Origin: Cyanothece sp. UBA12306
GTDB taxonomy: Bacteria > Cyanobacteriota > Cyanobacteriia > Cyanobacteriales > Microcystaceae
Direction: 5' to 3'
NCBI GenBank assembly: GCA_003448685.1
Contig: DLXW01000078.1
Coordinates: forward strand, 1 to 11,742
Length of the DNA stretch: 11,742 nt
Positions 7,091 through 11,742 of this stretch are shown piece by piece. The stretch's first letter is position 1, and every line of letters starts with the position of its first letter. Both the position numbers and the translations under genes were made by a program. Below the pieces are notes generated by a model. The model had not been told where the DNA came from and made no database searches. It worked only from the letters and a program-made list of their open reading frames with translations.

Positions 7091-8020
7091 ATGGTCACAA
7101 CAAGCGACAATCTTGTGACGCAACAAGAAACATTAAATTTCAACCTTGCGTCCTATCTCAATGAGAAAAAACAGTTAGTTGAAGCAGCATTAGATAGATC
7201 TCTTCCCGTTATCCGTCCTGAAAAAATCTATGAATCAATGCGCTATTCTCTCTTGGCAGGAGGAAAAAGACTACGCCCTACTTTATGTTTAACCACCTGT
7301 GAAATGCTTGGTGGAACTATAGAAATGGCATTACCAACAGCCTGTGCCTTAGAAATGATTCATACGATGTCTTTAATTCATGATGACTTGCCTGCCATGG
7401 ACAATGACGACTATCGTCGAGGTAAGTTGACTAACCATAAAGTTTATGGAGAAGATATCGCTATTTTAGCCGGAGACGGCTTACTATCCTATGCTTTTGA
7501 ATACGCAGCTACCCAAACTCGTAATGTAGATGCCCATAATCTAATCAATGTTCTCGGACGCTTAGGTCGTACCGTAGGAGCCTCTGGATTAGTAGGAGGA
7601 CAGGTACTCGACTTAGAATCAGAAGGCAAACCCGATATTACTGTTGATACCTTAAAATTTATCCATACCCACAAAACCGGAGCTTTACTAGAGACTTCGG
7701 TTGTCTCAGGAGCAATTTTAGCTGGAGCCTCCGACGAAGATGTTCAACGTCTGTCCCAATATGCCCAGAATATTGGTCTAGCTTTTCAAATCATAGATGA
7801 TATTTTAGATATTACCTCGACCCAAGAAGAATTAGGGAAAACCGCGGGAAAAGATCTAAGAGACCAAAAAGCTACTTATCCTAGTCTTTGGGGAATTGAA
7901 GAATCTAAACAGCAAGCTCAAAAATTGGTCGATGAAGCAATATCGCAGTTAATCCCCTATGGAGATCGAGCAGAACCCTTAAGAGCTATTGCTAATTTTA
8001 TTGTTACCCGCAAAAACTAA
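7091..8020 (+). CDS. crtE: Geranylgeranyl diphosphate synthase
   Basis: A 309-residue trans-prenyltransferase that adds isopentenyl diphosphate to allylic diphosphates to make C20 geranylgeranyl diphosphate, the precursor of carotenoids, phytol for chlorophyll, and quinone tails. Visible motifs: GGKRLRP (57-63) for IPP binding; first Asp-rich motif DDLPAMD with D98, D99 and D104; RRG (109-111); KTG (195-197); second Asp-rich motif DDILD with D236, D237 and D240; GKD (253-255). The four-residue DDxxxxD spacing is the bacterial type. An in-frame ATG at 7037 would add 18 residues with no family character. The ATG at 7091 gives the usual cyanobacterial N-terminus and length, has AAGG about 10 nt upstream, and is preferred. 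The PAP2-like gene begins 20 bp after the stop, so the two are probably co-transcribed. Confidence 0.93.
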   Translation: MVTTSDNLVTQQETLNFNLASYLNEKKQLVEAALDRSLPVIRPEKIYESMRYSLLAGGKRLRPTLCLTTCEMLGGTIEMALPTACALEMIHTMSLIHDDLPAMDNDDYRRGKLTNHKVYGEDIAILAGDGLLSYAFEYAATQTRNVDAHNLINVLGRLGRTVGASGLVGGQVLDLESEGKPDITVDTLKFIHTHKTGALLETSVVSGAILAGASDEDVQRLSQYAQNIGLAFQIIDDILDITSTQEELGKTAGKDLRDQKATYPSLWGIEESKQQAQKLVDEAISQLIPYGDRAEPLRAIANFIVTRKN

Positions 8021-8040
8021 ATTTCCTTAATTAATTGACT

Positions 8041-8496
8041 ATGCAGGAGTTTGAGGCTATTTTGCACAATCCCATACTGTCATCATCCGTGCTGGCTTGT
8101 TTTTCTGCTCAAGGATTAAAAGTAATTATTGAATTATTACGTAATGGCAAAGTTAATCCTCGCTTTTTTGTCTCCACAGGTGGTATGCCTAGTTCTCATT
8201 CGGCTTTAGTGGGTGCTTTAGCTACGGGAGTAGGACTAACTGTTGGCTGGGAAAGTCCAGAATTTGCCATTGCCTCTCTTTTTGCCGTAATTGTGATGTA
8301 TGATGCGGCTGGAGTTCGTCAAGCGGCGGGAAAACAAGCCCGAATTCTTAACCAAATTCTTGATGAGTTTTTTCACGACGGCCATCATTTAAACGAAGAA
8401 CGTCTCAAAGAACTCCTCGGACATACTCCTTTTCAAGTTTTTGTTGGTTTAGCTTGGGGCATAGGAATTTCAGTTTTGGCCTTACCCGTTTTTTAA
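8041..8496 (+). CDS. Divergent PAP2 family membrane protein (DUF212/YuiD type)
   Basis: A 151-residue integral membrane protein of the DUF212 family (PF02681), distantly related to PAP2 phosphatases. Signature blocks: STGGMPSSHSA (45-55), in which PSSH matches the PSGH catalytic motif with H53 as the likely acid/base; YDAAGVRQAAGKQA (87-100); and a late ELLGHTPFQV block with H128 (125-133). Hydrophobic segments lie at about 54-69, 74-90 and 131-150. The usual C-terminal SRxxxxxHxxxD motif of true PAP2 enzymes is not seen, so activity is uncertain. The ATG at 8041 is chosen over a TTG at 8035; neither has a Shine-Dalgarno sequence, which is tolerable when translation is coupled to crtE 20 bp upstream. 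The pairing with a prenyl diphosphate synthase suggests, without proving, action on an isoprenoid phosphate. Confidence 0.87.
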   Translation: MQEFEAILHNPILSSSVLACFSAQGLKVIIELLRNGKVNPRFFVSTGGMPSSHSALVGALATGVGLTVGWESPEFAIASLFAVIVMYDAAGVRQAAGKQARILNQILDEFFHDGHHLNEERLKELLGHTPFQVFVGLAWGIGISVLALPVF

Positions 8497-8513
8497 ATTT
8501 GGCGAACATTATG

Positions 8514-8585
8514 AGCCAATAAACTATTATCGACTAAAAAACTGAATCGTTTGGCTATTTTAAGCTAAATTCCAGTCAATAGTTT
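8514..8585 (+). repeat. Overlapping, mutually exclusive inverted repeats after the PAP2-like gene
   Basis: AAACTATT and GACT (8521-8528, 8532-8535) pair with AGTC and AATAGTTT (8574-8577, 8578-8585), giving 12 pairs with one 3-nt bulge. AGCCAA (8514-8519) pairs with TTGGCT (8551-8556), which lies in the loop of the first stem, so the two foldings compete or form a pseudoknot. TTGGCT is followed by ATTTT, so the region may act as the 3' end of the crtE operon transcript. Confidence 0.4.
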
Positions 8586-8796
8586 CAATGTGACCTGAAT
8601 CACCGTCAAATACAAGCTCAAACCCTTACAACAGAGATATTACGACGGTAAATATTGGAGATTATGGGTAATAATTATCTAACTTTTAGTCATCAAACTT
8701 TGATATTACTTGACTCTTCATACTTTCTAATGACTCGATATGATAAAAACTTTGCTAACGTATGAATAAAAGAAGTGAATTGTGGATAGCTATGAA

Positions 8797-8950
8797 GTAC
8801 AAAAGTACGATTAATGAGCCAACTGTCAAAAGTTGGTCAGAGTGAATTCCATGAATTTTTCAGTCAAATTCACTACAATAGCTAAAGATTTTAACCTAGC
8901 CTAGGAAAATTACCTAAGCCCAACTGTCAAGATCTACTAAACCTAAGGTT
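8797..8950. repeat. Cluster of inverted repeats and an 11-bp direct repeat
   Basis: Five elements lie within about 150 bp: GTAC-AAAA-GTAC near 8798; CCAACT-GTCAAA-AGTTGG (8819-8836); AGTGAATT (8841-8848) with AATTCACT (8867-8874); CCTAG-C-CTAGG (8895-8905); AACCT-A-AGGTT (8940-8950). CCAACTGTCAA occurs twice (8819-8829 and 8920-8930), 101 bp apart. It could encode a structured small RNA or hold operators; no clear promoter is visible. Confidence 0.35.
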
Positions 8951-9007
8951 GAATTGCCGTGTCGGGAGTGCTGATTGTGTTCATAATCCCTGATTAGTTT
9001 GACATTA

Positions 9008-9036
9008 TTCGAACTATCATCGATTTTGGGTATAAT
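9008..9036 (+). promoter_or_regulatory. Candidate sigA promoter
   Basis: TATAAT (9031-9036) matches the -10 consensus exactly; 17 bp upstream is TTCGAA (9008-9013), a 3/6 match to -35. A perfect TTGACA (8999-9004) is 26 bp away and too far to act with this -10. A start near 9043 would give sigA a leader of about 420 nt, which would run antisense through the remnant at 9065-9320. Other promoters closer to sigA are possible. Confidence 0.4.
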
Positions 9037-9064
9037 CGCTGCAAGGGCAAAATGCAACTTCTAT

Positions 9065-9320
9065 CTAATCAATTTCGGCGATCGAGATCGCTAAATCTTG
9101 TGAGTAAATTTTAAGTTCCATGTTAACCAATCGAGACTATCCCCCTCCTGATACCGAACATTTTCTAAATCTTCTGCAATTAAAACAAAAATCTGCCCCG
9201 ATTTTTTGTAATCGAGGCTACAATCGGAAAAGTCTTGAGTTTTTTTGACCCCTAAATTTCCTTCTTGGTACTCTCGGCATAAATAGCTTAAAACTCAATC
9301 CTAATATTGTGGTCAATCAA
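9065..9320 (-). pseudogene. Remnant of a small unknown gene, apparently with two frameshifts
   Basis: On the minus strand 9091-9294 is open for 67 codons without any ATG, GTG or TTG. It reads as natural protein, for example SGQIFVLIAEDLENVRYQEG and then DSLDWLTWNLKF. Adding one base in the T run near 9290 joins it upstream to LIDHNIRIEF, beginning at a TTG (9318-9320). Adding one base near 9105 joins it downstream to SQDLAISIAEID and a stop at 9065. With both repairs the length is 258 nt, or 85 residues and a stop, so two single-base losses explain everything. I do not recognise the family. Alternatives are a chance open frame, sequencing errors in a real gene, or an unusual start. It lies antisense to the predicted sigA leader. 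Confidence 0.38.
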
Positions 9321-9380
9321 GCAAAAAAGTAGTCGGAACGAAGAAACCAAGAACCTAAAATCCCTACTTAAGGGACAGAC

Positions 9381-9407
9381 AATCAACTCGTTGATTCCAA
9401 TCAACTC
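9381..9407 (+). promoter_or_regulatory. Hairpin plus direct repeat in the sigA leader
   Basis: AATCAA-CTCG-TTGATT (9381-9396) is a perfect 6-bp hairpin with a tetraloop. The left arm with its flank, AATCAACTC, is repeated at 9399-9407, so the central TTGATT could pair (at least four bases) with either copy. The element ends 55 nt before the sigA ATG. It may affect mRNA stability or be a regulator site. Confidence 0.35.
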
Positions 9408-9462
9408 TTAAATTACACCCTATTTTCTAGTTTTGCACTTCAAGGAGCAAGAGGAAAACGGC

Positions 9463-10599
9463 ATGACGCAGGCTAATGACCTACTAACCTTTACAGAGCC
9501 TCAGATCGATGTAACATTTTTCATCCCCGATGGAGATGAAGCGATGGATGTGGGAACGAATGAAGCTCTCGATGGTGGAATATCTAACCCAGGGACAAAA
9601 AAAACCAGGAAGCTTAGTGCTTCTCGCCGCCGCGATCCCAACAAGAAAAAGCCTTATACAGAAGATTCAATTCGAATTTATCTGCAAGAAATTGGTCGCA
9701 TTCGACTCTTGCGGGCGGAAGAAGAGATTGAACTAGCTCGTAAAATTGCGGATCTCCTGGAATTAGAGCGAATTCGAGAAAAGCTAACCGAACACATGGG
9801 ACGCTTCCCTACGGATCTCGAATGGTCACAAGCGATCAATATGGAGTGGCACGCCTTTAAGCGTCGTCTCTATCTTGGACGTAAAGCTAAAGACAAAATG
9901 GTTCATTCTAATCTGCGTCTGGTGGTTTCCATTGCTAAGAAATACATGAATCGTGGGTTATCTTTCCAGGATTTGATTCAAGAAGGCTCCCTCGGCTTGA
10001 TTCGAGCAGCTGAGAAGTTTGATCACGAAAAAGGCTATAAGTTCTCTACCTATGCTACCTGGTGGATTCGGCAAGCTATTACTCGGGCGATCGCCGATCA
10101 ATCTCGCACCATTCGCCTCCCTGTTCATCTCTACGAAACCATCTCCCGTATTAAAAAGACCACCAAAATTCTCTCCCAGGAGATGCGTCGTAAACCTACG
10201 GAAGAGGAAATCGCCACCCACATGGAGATGACCATTGAAAAGTTACGCTTTATTGCTAAATCAGCCCAATTACCCATATCTCTAGAAACCCCCATTGGTA
10301 AGGAAGAAGATTCCCGACTGGGGGATTTTATTGAGGCAGATGGGGAAAATCCTGAAGATGAGGTATCGAAAAATCTTCTGCGCGAAGATCTCGAAAATGT
10401 CTTAGATACTCTCAGTCCACGGGAACGGGATGTGTTGCGGTTAAGGTATGGTTTGGATGATGGAAGAATGAAAACCCTCGAAGAAATTGGGCAAATCTTC
10501 AATGTTACTCGCGAGAGAATCCGTCAAATTGAAGCCAAAGCCCTGCGAAAACTTCGTCATCCTAATCGCAATAGTATTCTCAAAGAATATATTCGATGA
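9463..10599 (+). CDS. sigA: Principal RNA polymerase sigma factor SigA (RpoD, group 1)
   Basis: A 378-residue sigma-70 factor that directs RNA polymerase to housekeeping promoters. Domains in order: a short variable N-terminus (1-63) with basic [18 protein letters not shown]; region 1.2 (65-98, [19 protein letters not shown]); a non-conserved insert (100-140); region 2 (145-218) with [37 protein letters not shown] and [18 protein letters not shown] for core binding, -10 recognition and melting; region 3 (220-300); region 4 (310-370) with the -35-reading helix-turn-helix [20 protein letters not shown]. The tail [13 protein letters not shown] is the cyanobacterial SigA ending and separates it from the group 2 sigmas. 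The ATG at 9463 has GAGGA (9451-9455) 7 nt upstream; a TTG at 9433 is in frame but would put this site inside the gene. It ends at a strong hairpin. Confidence 0.96.
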   Translation: MTQANDLLTFTEPQIDVTFFIPDGDEAMDVGTNEALDGGISNPGTKKTRKLSASRRRDPNKKKPYTEDSIRIYLQEIGRIRLLRAEEEIELARKIADLLELERIREKLTEHMGRFPTDLEWSQAINMEWHAFKRRLYLGRKAKDKMVHSNLRLVVSIAKKYMNRGLSFQDLIQEGSLGLIRAAEKFDHEKGYKFSTYATWWIRQAITRAIADQSRTIRLPVHLYETISRIKKTTKILSQEMRRKPTEEEIATHMEMTIEKLRFIAKSAQLPISLETPIGKEEDSRLGDFIEADGENPEDEVSKNLLREDLENVLDTLSPRERDVLRLRYGLDDGRMKTLEEIGQIFNVTRERIRQIEAKALRKLRHPNRNSILKEYIR

Positions 10600-10609
10600 A
10601 GCCTCTGAA

Positions 10610-10647
10610 AGCTCTAAGGACATCAATTTAAGATGTCCTTAGTAGCT
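10610..10647 (+). terminator. Hairpin terminator after sigA, without T-tract
   Basis: CTAAGGACATC (10614-10624) pairs perfectly with GATGTCCTTAG (10632-10642) around a 7-nt loop. AGCT on both outer sides (10610-10613 and 10644-10647) adds four pairs with one bulged T. It starts 11 bp after the sigA stop. No T run follows, so termination or mRNA protection by the stem alone is the likely role. Confidence 0.6.
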
Positions 10648-10751
10648 GGTTTGGCAAAAAACCTAGTCGATTTTGGATTTTTCTCTGCTCGGAAGACTTG
10701 GGGAACCTGTTTTTAATATTTGATCGGCAATCTGTGATCCAAAATTGGTTT

Positions 10752-10764
10752 ATCAATAATTGAT
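10752..10764 (-). repeat. Inverted repeat abutting the end of PEP-CTERM gene 2
   Basis: ATCAAT-A-ATTGAT is a perfect inverted repeat with 6-bp arms lying directly after the stop codon of the minus-strand gene. The 1-nt centre means at most four or five pairs as RNA, and no T run follows on the minus strand, so its value as a terminator is doubtful. Confidence 0.25.
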
Positions 10765-11493
10765 CTATTTTTGGGTTCTACTGATCTTGCGTTTGAAACC
10801 AGCCCCAAAAGCTATAGCTGCCACTGAGCCTAAAATGGTAAGGGGTTCGGGTACTGTTTGGCTGTTTGAACTGCTAAAGGTACTCAAGGTTATATTAAAG
10901 GTGGCATTGTTAGGATTGAAAGTATAGTTCAATGACATATTACCCATAAAAGATTGTTCATTACTATGAGTGCTTGTAAAGATCAACTCTCCAACAATTG
11001 GATTAGCCATATAAACAGCAGAAGTCCCAAACTGACTATTAGAAATAAATTCCATTAGGTTAGAACCACCAGTTAATTCAAAGCTTAAACTTCCACTAAC
11101 ACCGCTTGAATGGGTAACATTATCTAAATAAATCCAGGGATCACTGCTACTTTCATAGTCATAAGTTGCAAATCCTCCGATATTACCTCCATTAGCAGTA
11201 ATATCAAGATCTCTAATGTAGTCATTATTACCTGATGGAGATGAAGTTATAAAAGCGTCAAAACCTCCTGTGGTACTAACAAAGAAAGGATGACTTTCTT
11301 CTTGGAGATCATCAAAAACCAGGGTTTTTGAGGTTCCGTTATCGTTAACTGTTCCCAAACCACTGAAACTAATAGAACCACTTTGTACACTGATCTGAGA
11401 TGCCTCAACAGGGGCAGTGGCCAAAGTCATGCTTGCGGCAGCACCAATCAAGGTCGCGCTTAGAGAAATAGGCTTACAATTGAACATATACAC
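10765..11493 (-). CDS. PEP-CTERM sorting domain protein (secreted, function unknown)
   Basis: A 242-residue exported protein. A signal peptide spans about 1-32 (LSATLIGAAASMTLATAPVEAS). The C-terminus holds VPEP (214-217), a hydrophobic segment (218-233, LTILGSVAAIAFGAGF) and the basic tail KRKISRTQK, nearly the same layout as the tail of the first PEP-CTERM protein. The body (33-210) is rich in Ser, Thr, Asn and Gly and predicted beta strands, and is not obviously related to that other protein. There is no catalytic motif; a matrix or surface role is inferred from the family. The GTG at 11493 is chosen because AGGAG (11500-11504, minus strand) lies 6 nt upstream; ATG 11487 would leave 12 nt. 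It converges on sigA. No exosortase gene is present in the window. Confidence 0.88.
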   Translation of the reverse strand: MYMFNCKPISLSATLIGAAASMTLATAPVEASQISVQSGSISFSGLGTVNDNGTSKTLVFDDLQEESHPFFVSTTGGFDAFITSSPSGNNDYIRDLDITANGGNIGGFATYDYESSSDPWIYLDNVTHSSGVSGSLSFELTGGSNLMEFISNSQFGTSAVYMANPIVGELIFTSTHSNEQSFMGNMSLNYTFNPNNATFNITLSTFSSSNSQTVPEPLTILGSVAAIAFGAGFKRKISRTQK

Positions 11494-11568
11494 AATCGAC
11501 TCCTGCGATCGTAACTAGAGTATTTATGTTTTTAGGTTAACGAAGGGATGTTATAGTTTATGTAAGAG

Positions 11569-11577
11569 TTGTATACG
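11569..11577 (-). promoter_or_regulatory. Shared 9-mer TTGTATACG upstream of PEP-CTERM gene 2
   Basis: Identical to 691-699 and separated from the GTG start by the same 75 nt. ATGTATAA (11582-11589), the reverse complement of the TTATACAT beside the first copy, lies 4 bp beyond. Weak -10-like hexamers on the minus strand are TAACCT (11534-11539) and TATAAC (11550-11555). The rest of the sequence to 11742 is AT-rich and shows no gene. Confidence 0.35.
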
Positions 11578-11742
11578 CTCGATGTATAATTTTAAGAAAA
11601 ATATTGTTATCAAGATAAAAACCGAAAATCAATATAATTTCTAGATATTAATGTCAAGATATGTGGAATTTCGACGAAGTTTTTCACTTCTAGAAAAACC
11701 TCCACTAACTCAATTGATAATTATCGAAATTATTGGGTCTAA

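Larger units (their letters stand above)
8497..9462. other. 966-bp gap before sigA: inverted repeats, gene remnant, long leader
   Basis: No intact gene is supported. Contents in order: overlapping inverted repeats just after the PAP2-like gene (8514-8585); a run of small inverted repeats (8797-8950); a promoter candidate with a perfect -10 (9031-9036); the palindrome GCGATC-GA-GATCGC (9078-9091); a frameshifted minus-strand coding remnant (9065-9320); a bulged stem CCGAT/TGTA with TACA/ATCGG (9198-9227); and a repeat-hairpin near the start of sigA (9381-9407). No tRNA-like or mobile element sequence was seen. Confidence 0.6.

Noticed and set aside
8664..8845. Two short plus-strand frames (8664-8765, 33 codons; 8762-8845, 27 codons) joined by an ATGA overlap.
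   Set aside because: GGAG lies only 3 nt before the first ATG, codon content is unconvincing, and the second overlaps the inverted-repeat cluster. The overlap is easily due to chance.
8914..9057. A minus-strand frame of 47 codons from a TTG, in line with the gene remnant at 9065-9320.
   Set aside because: No ribosome-binding site, it covers the best sigA promoter candidate, and the repaired remnant already has its own stop at 9065.
9078..9091. Palindrome GCGATC-GA-GATCGC, considered as an operator.
   Set aside because: It is most simply two overlapping variants of the HIP1-like GCGATCG sequence that is common in cyanobacterial genomes.
9958..10502. Long open frames antisense to sigA.
   Set aside because: They mirror the strongly conserved sigA regions 2-4; the codon constraint explains them and their translations are Ser/Arg-rich without family character.
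1..11742. Searched for tRNA, rRNA, CRISPR arrays, insertion sequences and the Yfr1 core motif.
   Set aside because: None was seen; no transposase-like frame, no regularly spaced repeats and no tRNA T-loop with matching stems.

Overview
The window reads as chromosomal DNA of an AT-rich, probably unicellular cyanobacterium of the Crocosphaera/Cyanothece/Gloeothece kind. Evidence: a principal sigma factor with the cyanobacterial SigA signature, a cyanobacterial-type CrtE followed by a DUF212 gene, two PEP-CTERM proteins, HIP1 octamers (GCGATCGC at 1003-1010 and 10087-10094), and several genes without a Shine-Dalgarno sequence. The genus is an inference. I see no IS element, CRISPR array, tRNA or rRNA.

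Layout. 19-615 (-) encodes a secreted PEP-CTERM protein, divergent from a cytosine deaminase-like amidohydrolase at 743-2050 (+). The latter converges on an exported TPR protein at 2170-3489 (-). A short divergent promoter region then leads to a phytase-like lipoprotein at 3584-4735 (+), which ends at a clear intrinsic terminator. Next are an unrecognised coiled-coil membrane protein (4813-5739) and a PPP-type phosphatase (6039-6785). crtE (7091-8020) and a divergent PAP2 protein (8041-8496) form a tight pair. A 966-bp gap with many inverted repeats and an apparent broken gene on the minus strand precedes sigA (9463-10599, +). sigA ends at a strong hairpin and converges on a second PEP-CTERM gene (10765-11493, -).

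How the genes relate. Most are independent housekeeping or envelope genes. The clearest functional unit is crtE plus the PAP2-like gene, in which a geranylgeranyl diphosphate synthase is followed after 20 bp by a possible membrane phosphatase. The two PEP-CTERM proteins differ in their bodies but share sorting tails. Their upstream regions share the 9-mer TTGTATACG at exactly the same distance from the proposed starts, which suggests common control.

Most worth a second look: the shared PEP-CTERM upstream motif, the unannotated frameshifted coding remnant at 9065-9320 antisense to the sigA leader, the structured leaders of crtE and sigA, the inverted-repeat cluster at 8797-8950, and the unknown coiled-coil protein with its recent 63-bp duplication. 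I did not find a convincing new multi-gene system.
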